Assembly (NCBI GenBank): GCA_943704495.1
Contig: CALSCR010003898.1
Span: forward strand, 1-24,944
Direction of reading: 5' to 3'
DNA from: Pigoraptor chileana
Taxonomy: Eukaryota; Opisthokonta; Filasterea
Length of the DNA: 24,944 nucleotides
Part shown: positions 1 to 10,267 of the stretch, in pieces
How the letters are laid out: every line of letters begins with the position of its first letter
How positions within the stretch are numbered: position 1 is the first letter of the stretch
Position numbers and translations under genes: made by a program
Notes under the pieces: model-generated
Told to the model about the DNA's origin: nothing
Database searches by the model: none
What the model saw: only the letters and a program-made list of their open reading frames with translations

Positions 1-73
1 CTGTGTGTGCCGGACTTATTGTTGGCCTGAGCATTGCATTGGTTTTTCATTGACTGACTGAAATTGGTTATGA

Positions 74-328
74 TGGCAGGGCAGGCATGCAGGCTGCGGC
101 AACTGGCAGGACAGCCGCAACACTGACAGTGACGAATCCAGTAGTGCTGTAAGTGACCGTCACTGCCGGCGACAGAGGAGGAGAAAGCCGGCAACGGCCG
201 GTGAATTGAGTGCCATCGCCTCAAACATTGTAAATGCAGTGCTCATTACATGCATTGAAAGGTTGGGAATGTCCCTCCAGCAATGGCTCAAACTGACTCT
301 AGCAGCTGGCTGGCCCACGTCTGCCTGA
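74..328 (+). CDS. Possible 3'-terminal exon of a gene entering from the left
   Basis: An open frame of 84 codons runs from just after a TGA at 71-73 to a TGA at 326-328. It has no early ATG, so if real it is an internal or terminal exon; several CAG acceptors lie at 76-110. The peptide has an acidic, Ser-rich stretch (around SDESSS), then a run of Arg/Lys, then a helix-like hydrophobic part (around SNIVNAVLITCIERLG) and a short tail. An AATAAA signal follows 85 nt after the stop. A GTAAGT at 149-154 could instead be a splice donor. I do not recognise the family. The minus-strand frame over the same DNA has no supporting features. Confidence 0.25.
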   Translation, partial: WQGRHAGCGNWQDSRNTDSDESSSAVSDRHCRRQRRRKPATAGELSAIASNIVNAVLITCIERLGMSLQQWLKLTLAAGWPTSA

Positions 329-412
329 ATATTGAAGTCACACGGAACGAGGATGGAACTGCAGCTCATCGAGTGTGGCAAGTCAGCCGTCGGGCGTGAT
401 CGGCACTTTATT

Positions 413-418
413 AATAAA
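413..418 (+). terminator. AATAAA polyadenylation signal candidate
   Basis: A canonical AATAAA hexamer lies 85 nt after the stop of the possible terminal exon at 74-328 and in AT-richer sequence. It would close a gene entering from the left. A six-base match alone is weak evidence. Confidence 0.3.
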
Positions 419-1001
419 TTGTGAACGATTGATTAGCAATCTACAAGCATCGCAACCACATAATCATGAAAACTGACAACGCTCCCAGCAGTCTGTAGCA
501 TTACATTCACCGAGTAAATTTATTACCAAGGGTACTGTGCCGGATTGCTTACTAGTTCTCTGTACTTTGTACTGGCAGTAACTCGGCTGGCGGCGGCTGA
601 CCATTCAGCCGAGCTCCCGGAAGTGTAAATTAGTGTAAATTTGATGAACTGGATTTCGAGTTCGAATCTGATCCTAAAAGGAAGACAATTTCAAATCGCC
701 GAGTCACCGTTACGGTACTTCGGCTACGGTATCGGTTGATCTGCCTGATTTGAAGTTTTAGTTACTGGCTCGACCATGGGACCAAGGGGCTACTGATCAA
801 CACGGGCTGATTCGAGGGCTGCCTAAGAACTATTGATTTGAAGACGCACTGTTTTTCCTTCTCTTTATCCCTCTTTTCTCACTTCCGTAACACGGTCTGC
901 AATCCCCAATCTACCGTAACGCACCCATTAATGTTCACAGCCACAAGCGAGAGATCTAATCATCGGTCAGCAGAAGGGGACTGTGGATGCAGCGCAATTT
1001 G

Positions 1002-1009
1002 GTCACGTG
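1002..1009 (+). promoter_or_regulatory. GTCACGTG E-box-like motif
   Basis: Exact GTCACGTG about 570 nt upstream of the polymerase start codon. CACGTG is the core bound by bHLH and bZIP factors in many eukaryotes. The same octamer recurs in other spacers here but also in coding DNA, so a regulatory role is only inferred. Confidence 0.2.
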
Positions 1010-1564
1010 GCGTCGAGTGGAGTGGCCACCGCACCCCGGATGAGCCCGCGGTGTACGCGAAATCGTGCACACTTATCCTTGCATGTGCATGCACGGAGAC
1101 GGCTTCACTGCATCCACGCAACAGCACATTGCGCCACGCCCGACAGAGTCAGTCGGGTGCTCTGTCGCTCTCCTTTGAGTGCATGTACAGCAAGCATAAA
1201 GGCACACGCACACCTACATTGTACATAACGCTCACGGTGACCTTTCGCATCGCTGTCAGCTATTCAGTGGTGATCACACCAGATCATACTGCCTCGTTCG
1301 ACCAATTTCTCACTCTTGGTGTTAATTTCCTGCTCCCGGTGAGCGAGCTGTCTGGAGTGTTCATTTTGATTCCACTCGGTTGGGACTGTGCCGTCGCACA
1401 TGCGTGAAGCCCCCCCCCCCCCGCCGTCGTCCTCCTTTGGTGCATTGTACACTAATCCGTAACAACTCGAGTCCTCTGCAGTTGCAGTTGCGGTGACTGC
1501 AGCGTGGGTGGCGTGAATGGCCCTTTGCTGCGGGGACTGCGCGGCGCTCGCTCCGTGAGTGTCC

Positions 1565-1572
1565 CACGTGAC
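1565..1572 (-). promoter_or_regulatory. GTCACGTG motif next to the start codon
   Basis: CACGTGAC on the plus strand, seven bases before the chosen ATG at 1579. It lies in a probable 5' leader, so it may act at the DNA level or be chance. Confidence 0.2.
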
Positions 1573-1578
1573 GTCCCT

Positions 1579-4500
1579 ATGGAGGCGGACCACCAGCGCA
1601 CCCGCGTGCGCGGCTGGTTCATGGGCCTGTCACCGGCAGACCGCGCGGCTGCAGTGACCGTGCACGACCATGGGGCTGTGGGCGCCTTGCGGGAAATGCA
1701 TGCCGTGAAGTCCCACAGCGGAGACTGCTTCTTTTACGCTGACGACGACATTGGCTCCGACAGACAGCCCTTTGGCAATTCATTTGGTGCCGCCGGGGGA
1801 ATCAAGCGAAGCAGGCGAAGATCATCAGGAGCTCCGGGAGTGACTTCTGGCTCGATGACCAAGGATGGCGGGTCTGCGGGTGTGGGTGCGTTGAGACGTC
1901 TGTCTGGCAATGTGTGTTACCGCCGCACAAACGCACTGCTGATCCACCCGACGGAGGAGGCGCGGGAAGCGGACCTCCGTCTCGAGCAGGGGCTGCGGCT
2001 ATGCGACACCGAGCGCTATCTGGACACGTTGACCGTGTCGCCAGAGTGGCTGTCGACGCCAGCGCGCGCCCGCGATTTTGTGCGGACTATGGAAGTTGTG
2101 TCACGCGGTGGTTTTCTGCGTGAGACATGCTGTGTGCGTTGGGACGATTCGCAGCGCGAGTGGCGGTGGGATGACCCGGCGTGGTTCAGGGACATGGGCT
2201 TCCACTCACTCGCCGCGTTCGCAGCCTCGCGCCTTGAGCGAGCTCTGTGGGCATTCTACTTTGAAGCGCACAACCTCGACCCCCGTGGAGTCGGCGAAAA
2301 GCGATCTCTGGGCGCGCGGCGAAGGGACGGCGCCGGCTCGTCGTCGCTCCGGTCTGCCTTGGATCCCCTGCGCACCGGCCTGCGTGCGTTTTGGCGCGAA
2401 CTGTCGCTGCCCGAGCGCAAGCGGCTCGTGGAGGAGCGCATTGGGGATCTCGTCGGCGAGATCCTCCGGGAGGACTTCACGGACACGCCCGGCCTTCTGG
2501 GTTCGTGGCTTGACATGTCGATGGGCGTCAAGGGCCACGAGACGCTCATTTCGTTCAAGGGCGAGGTGCTCTTCAGCAGCGACGCCTTTGTCGAATTTGT
2601 GTACCTGTCGCCCATTGCGCGTGCGGGTACGCCCGTGGATCGCCTGCTGCGCAAGGTGTGCCACCGTCTGCAGTGCGCATGCAGCGACCGCATGGCCCTG
2701 GAGCTCATTGCCAGCGCTTCGGGCTCTGGCGGCGTGGGAGAAAAGGGGGACGACCCCGGCCGCACTCAGAGGGCGCGTCGGAAAAAGAAGAAGGGGCGGC
2801 CGACTGGCGATGCGTCGTCGTCAGTCAACCGCACAAGCAGTTCGCCCTCGCTGACGAGCGTCCATGGAGCGGGCCATGGAAGCCCCGGCGCCGTTCCCTC
2901 CCTGCCCCTTTCCTCGCAATTGGACGGCGGCGCATCCACGCCGCATGATGCTCTCGATGCAAAATCGCGGCGTAACAGCGATGGGGGCGCGCCGGCCTCT
3001 CTTGCGTGCGTGGATGAAGAGGGGATTGATGGCAACAAGGCTGAGGGCTCTCGCGGGAAGGCGCGACGGCGGCGACTCAATAGTGAGGGCACGGAGGGGG
3101 CCGCTACTGATGCGTCGCACGAGGGACGGCTGCGCGATCTGCCGAAGGACGGGCGCCAGCAGAGCGACCGACATCATAGCCCGACAAAGTCCTCAGCATC
3201 GCCATTTGCGCCACCTGCTGCACAGTCGGCGACGCCTCCCCTTTCTGCACAACAGGCGGCCCAACTTGGCACATCCGCTCCCGCTGCACATGCGGGTGGC
3301 GCCACCCAGCTTACCTTTGGTGTGGCTTCCGATACTGGTGCGTTTGTGTCGGCATACGAGGGCTGTTCGTCTGCCGAGGCGGGAGAGAGTGCATCCGAGC
3401 TGGCAATAACTGCTGTCGTCGCTGGCGCGCAGCCGGGCTCAGTTGTCGGTGGCGGCGAATCACTGCAGGAGGCACGTGATGCCATGAATCGCATCCTTCT
3501 TAGTGTGTACATGCAGATTCTCCAGAGAAAAACGCTCGAAACCAAGCGACGGCGGGGAATGCTTGGGTCTGGTGGAGGTCACTCACTCGCAGAGTCAATG
3601 GTGGATCTGGGCACGCGGGGACATCCTAGTCCGCCTCGCCCCGCCGGGCCGAGCCAGCGGGCATCCACACGGCAGCCGTCCTCTGCCGCTCCCTCTGATG
3701 CCAACGGTGATGTGCACCTGCAGGCACCAGCGCCACTCAGCAGTGTGGAAGCAAGGCGTGACGTCACTTCTTCTAATCCGTGGAACTCGCTCCGGGGCAG
3801 CGGCTTGCGGGACGCAGCGCCGTCGTCGAAAGAGGCCGACCACGTTTTGGCTCCATCGGCGCCGATGGGAAGCGGGTCACGTGCTCAGCAATCGGCCAGC
3901 AAGAGCGAGGGTGAGGAGGAGGTGGAGGAAGACGACGCCCCCTGGGAAGTGGTCACCCGCTGGTCGTCCGAGCGTCGACTGGCGCCGGGCAAGGCGTCTG
4001 GAGGGCGCGTGGGTGGGGTGGTTGGCCGGGGGCGCGCGAGCACCCGTGCCGGCTTGAGCACTTGCTCGGGCCGCAACAGTCCCCTTGTCGACCATCAGCA
4101 GCAACAGCGCACGGGTGAATTGCGACGCTCGCACTCGCAGACGGGCAGCAGCACTGCTCCTCCCGTGAAGTCTGCGTCTACCGGGGGCACACCGGCAGAA
4201 CGGGTGGTGCCCATTGAGCGGCGTAACAGTGCGCCAACCCGTAATCCCACCGCTGCCACTCTGAACGGCGTTGTGGTGGCCTCAGTGCAGCGCCCACCGT
4301 TGGCGCCGACCGCTTCGGCTGCCAACAACAACAGCAACAGTAACAGTAACAGCAAGTGGGGGGTGTCTGGACGGGGTGCTGCTGCTGTGGCGATGCAAAG
4401 GGCGTTGCCGTCACCCGCAAGTACTCCGCCTGGACCCAAGACACAGACACTGGCAATAGCGTCACCACCGGCAGCGCAGCAGGGGAAAGCGGCTGCGGCG

Positions 4501-6609
4501 AGCGTGGCTCCGACCACAAACCCGTGGCTTACTGGGAAGCCCGGTACACGCCGACCCGAAGATGGCGATGCTTCTCCGTTGCCGACATCCGGAGTGCCGC
4601 AAGCGCAGCCGCCTGCGGATGCGAACGACGAGTGCCTCGCAACCGGTGAAATCATGTCACCGCAGAAAAGCGCCGCCGTTGCACCAGCTGTGGGTAAGGA
4701 CGAATTGTCCGCACCACAATTGGCAGCGAGAGCGCCAGCAGTGCCTCAATCGGCAGTACAGTCGCCATCGCAGCAGCCTGTGCCGTCGCGTTCTCAAAAC
4801 AACGGCGGGCGCCAACATGCACACGCAAAGGTCGAATCGCCTCGACTTCCCGCGGCCGCCGTGACGCTTCCCCCGCTGCCGCACAGCATGGACACGGAGA
4901 TTGCCGACAGCGGCCCCGTGGGCTTCTTTTTCGCACCACCGCAAGCCGTCCCTCATCCGCCATTGGGCATGTTTCCTCCGATGTGGACGCAGCCGCTGCC
5001 GCCGCCGGTTCAGATGGGGCCGATGCTGTTCACCGACACACACCCCGTCGCGCATCCGGTGACGACTCAGGTGCGCCATGCTCCAAGCACACGACGCCGC
5101 TCTCTCGGCGAGGTTGATCCGCCCAGTGGCATAACACAGCATAGCACGGAGGATCACGAGGCCAACGCAAAGCGCCGCGCGGGAAGCCTCGACAACGACA
5201 CCCCGCCACGCGAAGAAGGCGTGCGCGTGTCAACTCGTTCTGCGCCGCCGTCGCCACATCCATCTGCACTGCAAGAGCGGCCGGGGCGATTACACACGGG
5301 AATGATGGGCTATCCTGTTGTGTCTCGTGCGCCTCCGCCGCCGCCACCCCTGTCCGCGTGGACGTATGCCGATGATGCTCTCGGCAAGGAAATGCGCGAC
5401 TTTGTGGACTCTGTGCATGCGTCGGACAATGGATTGCTTCGCCGAGACATCATCTTGCGCGTGCAGCAGCTTGTGCGGGGTCTGTGGCCGCATGCACGCG
5501 TGGAGGTGTATGGGTCGTGCTCCACAGGCTTGTGCCTTCCATCAAGCGACATTGATCTTGTGGTGTGCGGGCTCGATCCGCCGCCACCCATTCAAGCGGC
5601 CGGCCCTGCTGTGGTGGCGTACACGCACCTCATTCCGCTTATGGGGGAACTCGCAGCCGCCCTCGACGCCGCCCCTTGGTGCGCGTGCGTCCGCTGCATC
5701 CAGACAGCGCGTGTCCCTGTGATCAAGCTGGTTGGGTGCGAAGGCATTGCCCCGCCAGCACATCTTTGGGGTGCCGGCCCCCCGCAAGTCTTCCCCGGAT
5801 GCGTTCCTATTGACATTACGTTTGAAACGGGCGGTGCTGCGGTACACAGGGGCCTCGCGGCGCGCGATTTCTTGCGTGCGCGCGTGGCAGCGTACCCCGC
5901 ACTTGCACCGCTTCTGCTCGTGCTCAAGGACTATCTCCGTGTGCGTGGCCTGAACGACGTCTACACTGGAGGGCTGGGATCGTACAGCCTGGCCCTGATG
6001 GCCGTGTACTTTGTGGGCCGCACCATGCCGGGGCCACCGTACCCTCCCCTCGGGTCGCTTCTTGTCGACTTTCTGCTGTTTTACTCGCAGTTTGACTTCA
6101 CGCAGTGGGGCATAAGCGTTGCGTCGAACTCTGTCGTGCCCCATGCGCTTCCCGACCGCCTGGTGATTGAGGATCCCTGCACCCCCGGCGCGAATGTTGG
6201 CAGCGGGTCGTTTATGATGTGGCGCGTGCAGGCTGCCTTTGCTGAGGCATACCATCTGCTTGCAGCACCGCTTTCGCCGCGCAGTGGTCGCCACCCGCAG
6301 CCCCCGCAGCCGCAGCCCTCCTTGGCGCACGCCCACACGCACCAGCAGCCGATCCCTCAGCATGCAGGCCACAGTCACGTGCCGCCGCCGGCCTCGCCCT
6401 CTGCGCCGGTCCCCGGGTTTGTCGGCCGACTGGAACGTCTGCTCTCACCAGCCACATGGTATGGCGCGCGTCCCGGGCGAGAGGGCGGCACGGAGACGAT
6501 GGAGTTTGAGGCGCACTGGCCGCCACTGCGGGGGCGACTATCTGCGCCGGCCCCGTCCAGCAAGCGGTCCCGCAGCACCGACGACGCCCTCTCCAGGGAG
6601 CGCCAGTAG
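1579..6609 (+). CDS. TRF4/TENT4-like non-canonical poly(A) polymerase
   Basis: Predicted enzyme adding A-rich tails to RNA 3' ends, as Trf4/5 do in nuclear RNA surveillance and TENT4 in mRNA tailing. The 1,676-aa product is encoded in one exon. The catalytic core starts near residue 1265. It has the polymerase-beta motif ending in LPSSDIDLV with Asp1324 and Asp1326, the third Asp at 1412 (PIDITF), a PAP-associated region with GLGSYSL near 1465, and the nucleotide-recognition stretch IEDP...NVG. An N-terminal block (about 1-60) and a helical block (about 110-375) look folded and conserved. Residues 390-1260 are low complexity, with Ser/Pro/Ala-rich tracts, an Asn/Ser run, NPW motifs and many RRxS sites. 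ATG 1579 is the first in-frame Met after the upstream stop. TRF4 proteins are normally 500-800 aa, so this one is unusually long. The family call is secure; substrate and partners are unknown. Confidence 0.9.
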   Translation: MEADHQRTRVRGWFMGLSPADRAAAVTVHDHGAVGALREMHAVKSHSGDCFFYADDDIGSDRQPFGNSFGAAGGIKRSRRRSSGAPGVTSGSMTKDGGSAGVGALRRLSGNVCYRRTNALLIHPTEEAREADLRLEQGLRLCDTERYLDTLTVSPEWLSTPARARDFVRTMEVVSRGGFLRETCCVRWDDSQREWRWDDPAWFRDMGFHSLAAFAASRLERALWAFYFEAHNLDPRGVGEKRSLGARRRDGAGSSSLRSALDPLRTGLRAFWRELSLPERKRLVEERIGDLVGEILREDFTDTPGLLGSWLDMSMGVKGHETLISFKGEVLFSSDAFVEFVYLSPIARAGTPVDRLLRKVCHRLQCACSDRMALELIASASGSGGVGEKGDDPGRTQRARRKKKKGRPTGDASSSVNRTSSSPSLTSVHGAGHGSPGAVPSLPLSSQLDGGASTPHDALDAKSRRNSDGGAPASLACVDEEGIDGNKAEGSRGKARRRRLNSEGTEGAATDASHEGRLRDLPKDGRQQSDRHHSPTKSSASPFAPPAAQSATPPLSAQQAAQLGTSAPAAHAGGATQLTFGVASDTGAFVSAYEGCSSAEAGESASELAITAVVAGAQPGSVVGGGESLQEARDAMNRILLSVYMQILQRKTLETKRRRGMLGSGGGHSLAESMVDLGTRGHPSPPRPAGPSQRASTRQPSSAAPSDANGDVHLQAPAPLSSVEARRDVTSSNPWNSLRGSGLRDAAPSSKEADHVLAPSAPMGSGSRAQQSASKSEGEEEVEEDDAPWEVVTRWSSERRLAPGKASGGRVGGVVGRGRASTRAGLSTCSGRNSPLVDHQQQQRTGELRRSHSQTGSSTAPPVKSASTGGTPAERVVPIERRNSAPTRNPTAATLNGVVVASVQRPPLAPTASAANNNSNSNSNSKWGVSGRGAAAVAMQRALPSPASTPPGPKTQTLAIASPPAAQQGKAAAASVAPTTNPWLTGKPGTRRPEDGDASPLPTSGVPQAQPPADANDECLATGEIMSPQKSAAVAPAVGKDELSAPQLAARAPAVPQSAVQSPSQQPVPSRSQNNGGRQHAHAKVESPRLPAAAVTLPPLPHSMDTEIADSGPVGFFFAPPQAVPHPPLGMFPPMWTQPLPPPVQMGPMLFTDTHPVAHPVTTQVRHAPSTRRRSLGEVDPPSGITQHSTEDHEANAKRRAGSLDNDTPPREEGVRVSTRSAPPSPHPSALQERPGRLHTGMMGYPVVSRAPPPPPPLSAWTYADDALGKEMRDFVDSVHASDNGLLRRDIILRVQQLVRGLWPHARVEVYGSCSTGLCLPSSDIDLVVCGLDPPPPIQAAGPAVVAYTHLIPLMGELAAALDAAPWCACVRCIQTARVPVIKLVGCEGIAPPAHLWGAGPPQVFPGCVPIDITFETGGAAVHRGLAARDFLRARVAAYPALAPLLLVLKDYLRVRGLNDVYTGGLGSYSLALMAVYFVGRTMPGPPYPPLGSLLVDFLLFYSQFDFTQWGISVASNSVVPHALPDRLVIEDPCTPGANVGSGSFMMWRVQAAFAEAYHLLAAPLSPRSGRHPQPPQPQPSLAHAHTHQQPIPQHAGHSHVPPPASPSAPVPGFVGRLERLLSPATWYGARPGREGGTETMEFEAHWPPLRGRLSAPAPSSKRSRSTDDALSRERQ
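4324..4353 (+). repeat. AAC/AGC/AGT codon repeat (Asn/Ser tract)
   Basis: An in-frame trinucleotide run codes for about ten Asn and Ser residues inside the disordered middle of the poly(A) polymerase. Such tracts arise by slippage and vary between strains. Confidence 0.7.
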
Positions 6610-7029
6610 CTTCGTCTCTGTTGTGGATGCGTCACAGAACCGAATGTCAGGTGCCGTCGATTAACAATCCCCGTATTATTGTGTGAAAATGTTGTACTCT
6701 ATGCGCATCAGTGGGCGAACCAGACGATGCACTCTGTGATGGCGAGTGGCTCTGCTCGCTGAATTAAATATTCTAATGTACTGGCCATTGTGAAAGTGCT
6801 GTGTCGCCATTCTACTCGAGACGCCGGTCTCACGAGGCCCATAGTCAGAGGTATCAGATGGTGGCATGAAATGCATGTATGAGTTTACAATGCATGAATG
6901 AGTTGCCAATGCATGTATGAGGTATACAAATGCATGTATGAGTTTACAAACAAAAGCCGAATGTGCGTGCCGACTGAAGGGCGCGCGCAGGGACACAAAT
7001 CACAGAACGCAAAGTGTGCGCGCACACCA
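6610..7029. other. Spacer between convergent genes
   Basis: This 420-nt stretch separates the 3' ends of the poly(A) polymerase (+) and the anoctamin fusion (-). Apart from a short tandem repeat at 6870-6950 I see no gene. It should hold both 3' UTRs, but no AATAAA is obvious for either. Confidence 0.6.
6870..6950. repeat. Four-copy imperfect 20-bp tandem repeat
   Basis: Four copies of a unit close to ATGCATGTATGAGTTTACAA follow one another at 6871, 6890, 6910 and 6930, with a few substitutions and one-base length changes. It lies between convergent 3' ends. Confidence 0.8.
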
Positions 7030-10000
7030 TTACACCTTGAGCAGCGATATCTGCAGGCGTATTTCGCCCACGCCGGGCTCGTCGAGCGGCACCCACAGGT
7101 CGTTCAGGCGGCCCTTCACCAGGCTGGCAAGTGGAACGGCGCACTTGCCGAGGTCCTTGTCCTTGAGCAGCCCGTCCTCAACAAGCGTCATCGTAAGGCG
7201 CTGCGTCAGGAGATCGTCCGCCACAAAGTCCCGCGTGTCATTCCACACGGGCATCCCCGCAGAGTTGGTTCCCTTCGCCTGGCGGCTCGTCCACCGATCG
7301 TTGCCCAGGCGCACCGACACGTACTTCGACACGGCCCGCGGCGACTGCAACCCACGTGCCTCCACCAGCACCATCTGCACCACGTGGCGCTCTGGCTCTT
7401 GAAGAACAACGCCGCCACCGCCTTCCTCGGCCACGAAGGAGAGCTCGAGGCGTGCCATGGGCGACTCCCCGCCCACAGGGCCCTTTCCTTTGGCGTCCGC
7501 GGGGACCAGCGCTGCCCAGTAGTCCCGGCTGCCAACCTCAACGAGGTCGTCCAGGATGACCTCGCAGGTCGCAATGGGCGTTCCGGGGGCGTCCTCGTCG
7601 CAAACACCAATCACGAGGCGCTCCCGCTTCGGGTAACGAACGGGCAGTGACAGGCGCTCGTTCCAGCAAAGGTCGAGGGGATCACGTGGATTGGTCCGCA
7701 TGTCTTCCGTCCACACCTTCCCGCTGCCGACGCGCACCGCGCACACCACCGACTCGCAGCGGTCAGGCACGTGCAGCCCGCGCACCTCGCGGACAACGGC
7801 ATGGAGCGTCCCCGGCATCGCCTCCTGACCGTCCAGCGGCAGGAGTGCAAGCACAACGTTGATCTGCCCACACTCGACATTCTCGAGGTCGAGCCAGAGC
7901 GACCGCCGGAAGCCCTCCTGGAGCCCCGACAGCTGCACCGTGCATCGCCCCATGGACTCGTCCTTGACCATGTCCTCATCCCACACCTCAAGCTCAAGCC
8001 GTGCCCCTTGCGCGTTGTCGACGCGGCACTCAAACTGCTGATTCCACACCGGATTCAGCGACCGCTCGACCACGGCGCTCCTGAACTTCTTGTCCCCCAC
8101 GCGCATCACCACATACGGGTCGCTTGTTCCGCCAATGTCGCGCACAGCGAGGTTCGTGCCGCGGACGAGTGTAATCCGCAGGAGCTTTGGCTCTGGCGCC
8201 TCGTTGGTGAGCGGCACGACAAGCTCTGCGGGGAGCACCATCATGCCTGCCAGGGTGACGTTCAGAAAGTGGTCGAGGAAGCCCGCGACGCCGGGCATCT
8301 CCATGAGGTCCACTGCCTTCAGGGGCTTGATGACAAAGTCGATCTTGGGCGCCTCGTAAAAGGCAATGCCGAGGGTGCTGATGAACGGCGGCTCGCGCAC
8401 AAGCTTCACGCGCACCCGCAGCCGACCGCTGACCTCGACCTCGCGGAGGGCAATCGGGCAGTTGACGACACCGACGTGTATCCCCAGAACTGCCTCGAGC
8501 TCAGTCTCGAACTTGAAGTCCACGTCCAGCACGGCCTCGTCGTCCTCCGCCCCCGGATGCAGGCGGAACCCGTTAAACTCGGGGGGCTTGCGGCCGAGAT
8601 CAAAGCGCTCCAGACGAATCGACGACACAAACGACGGGCGATACTGCTCGAGCATCGGCTCAACAGTCGCCACAATGACTTTTGCGGCGTCCCCCCCGTA
8701 TGTGATCCAGACCTTGCGTATGAGGCCGTTGAGCCACCGCGCTGTGTCGGCGTCGTCGGGAAGCCCCGCGGGGCGCGACGAGGGGAGGGCGACGTTCGGA
8801 TGCAGCCGGCGGCACGCGTTGAGCTCTGCGCGGCGGGCGACCCACTTGCGCTGACGGTTCTCGATGGCGGCAATGCAAAAGTACGCCCACGGCAGCCACA
8901 TGAAGTGGAAGCCCAGTGCACCGAGGGCAAACGCAGCCCCCATGCCTGCAGCAATGTGCGGAAAGAAATCATGGAGGAACTCGGGAAGGTCAGACTCGTA
9001 GATGACGGGTGGGGAGGTGACAATGACTGGAGATGCACTCGACGCGCTGCTGCTGCTTGCTGCCGCTGCCTGTGCGGCTGCTGCGGACGACGCAGCGACG
9101 GCAACATTCGACATGCGACGGCGGCCGTTGTGGCCGGGCGTACCGAGGAGGGCAGGGGCTGCCAGCAAGTCCGCTTTACGCTGGGCCTGGGGCGACGACT
9201 CAGACGAGTTGGCGTTTGAGCGCACCAAATGGCGCGTGGGCGTGTCGTCCCCGCGATGCGACGGCTCCCGGGCCAACGGCGGAGTTCCGCCCACGCCCGC
9301 CTGCCCCTGCTGCGTGGGCATCTGTGCCAGGCCTCGCACGTGCTCGCTGGCACGGGATTCCGTGTCCTCGTGCGAACGCCGGGCCTCTTCAGCAGCCTTG
9401 CGATCGAGGTACTTTCGTCGGGCAATCATATTCTCCACCCACTCGGGGAGGTCAGGAATGGCGATTTCAAAGACGTTCTTGAGCCACACAACGAGGTGCT
9501 CTGCGGTGACAATGATGATGAGGCGCGTGAAGGGGGTGAATTCAAACGAGGACAGGGCTTGTCTGCTGGTGAAGGCCACAACCGCCGCATTCGTGATGAC
9601 GGCCGCCTTGGACATGAACGACAGCACGTGCAGCCATATGCCAATCCCGCCGGCGTCCCGCCCAAACGGCCTGGTTATCGGGAGGCACGAAATTGTTTCA
9701 TCATTAGAGTTCGTGGCGACACGACAAAACACAACACAACACAACACACAACACAACACAACACAACACAGCAAAACAAAATCTAATCGTACACGACGCA
9801 TTATGCGTCGCACTCACCGCTGTGAATTGGCGCAAAGCTTGAATGCGTCAGACCGAATTTCAATGACGTTGTTGACGAAAGCGCAGAGCGGTGCGAGGGG
9901 AAACGCCGCCGCAAACAGCGTGACGTAGCCAAACTGCACAATCATTTCCAGATAGTCCTCAAACGTCGATTCGTACTCTTCCAGCGTGTTCTCACATTCG

Positions 10001-10232
10001 ATCTGCATGCATACGAGCGGGTTTGTTTTGCAGAGGCGCAACGACGCCCGGTCAGTCGACGCATCATATCACTGTAAATGCTCTTAAATTTTCAAACAAC
10101 GCAACAACCGCAACTGTCACGTAGCCATAAATGCGAGTGCAAGAGGACCCAACAATTGTGCTGACGACAGACAGCTCAAGACGACAGCTCAAGACGACAG
10201 CTCAAGACGACAGCTCAATGCGCACAACACAC

Positions 10233-10267
<35 letters not shown>

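Larger units (their letters stand above)
419..1578. other. Spacer and 5' region of the poly(A) polymerase gene
   Basis: No convincing gene was found in this stretch. Short open frames on both strands lack recognisable protein features. It holds a perfect 8-bp inverted repeat (CTCGGCTG at 582-589, CAGCCGAG at 606-613) that could form a hairpin, a run of 13 C at 1410-1422, and two GTCACGTG motifs. The last in-frame stop before the polymerase start is at about 1453, so 1456-1578 is open but has no in-frame ATG. Confidence 0.5.

Noticed and set aside
570-690. tRNA-like B box (GAGTTCGAATCTG near 660)
   Set aside because: The flanks do not form T, anticodon or acceptor stems; only the box sequence matches.
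838-1407. Plus-strand open frame of 189 codons upstream of the polymerase
   Set aside because: No recognisable domain, biased composition, overlapping frames on both strands, and a C run near its end; more likely promoter/leader sequence.
1410-1422. Poly-C run as a functional element
   Set aside because: A plain homopolymer in a non-coding leader; it matters mostly as a sequencing-error risk.
7771-9219. Long plus-strand open frame (482 codons)
   Set aside because: It is antisense to the SMP/C2 exon; its peptide has no domain features and follows from GC-rich codon bias. The minus frame carries clear SMP and C2 motifs.
9673-9813. Extension of the last fusion exon through the TG-rich stretch (Cys/Val/Leu-rich peptide)
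   Set aside because: This is intron: donor at 9817 and acceptor at 9671 join NSQR to PFGRDAGG in phase, matching other anoctamins, and the Cys/Val run is translated ACACA repeat.
10162-10218. Possible CRISPR-like repeat array
   Set aside because: The 13-bp units are contiguous with no spacers and lie in an intron of a eukaryotic gene; simple tandem repeat.
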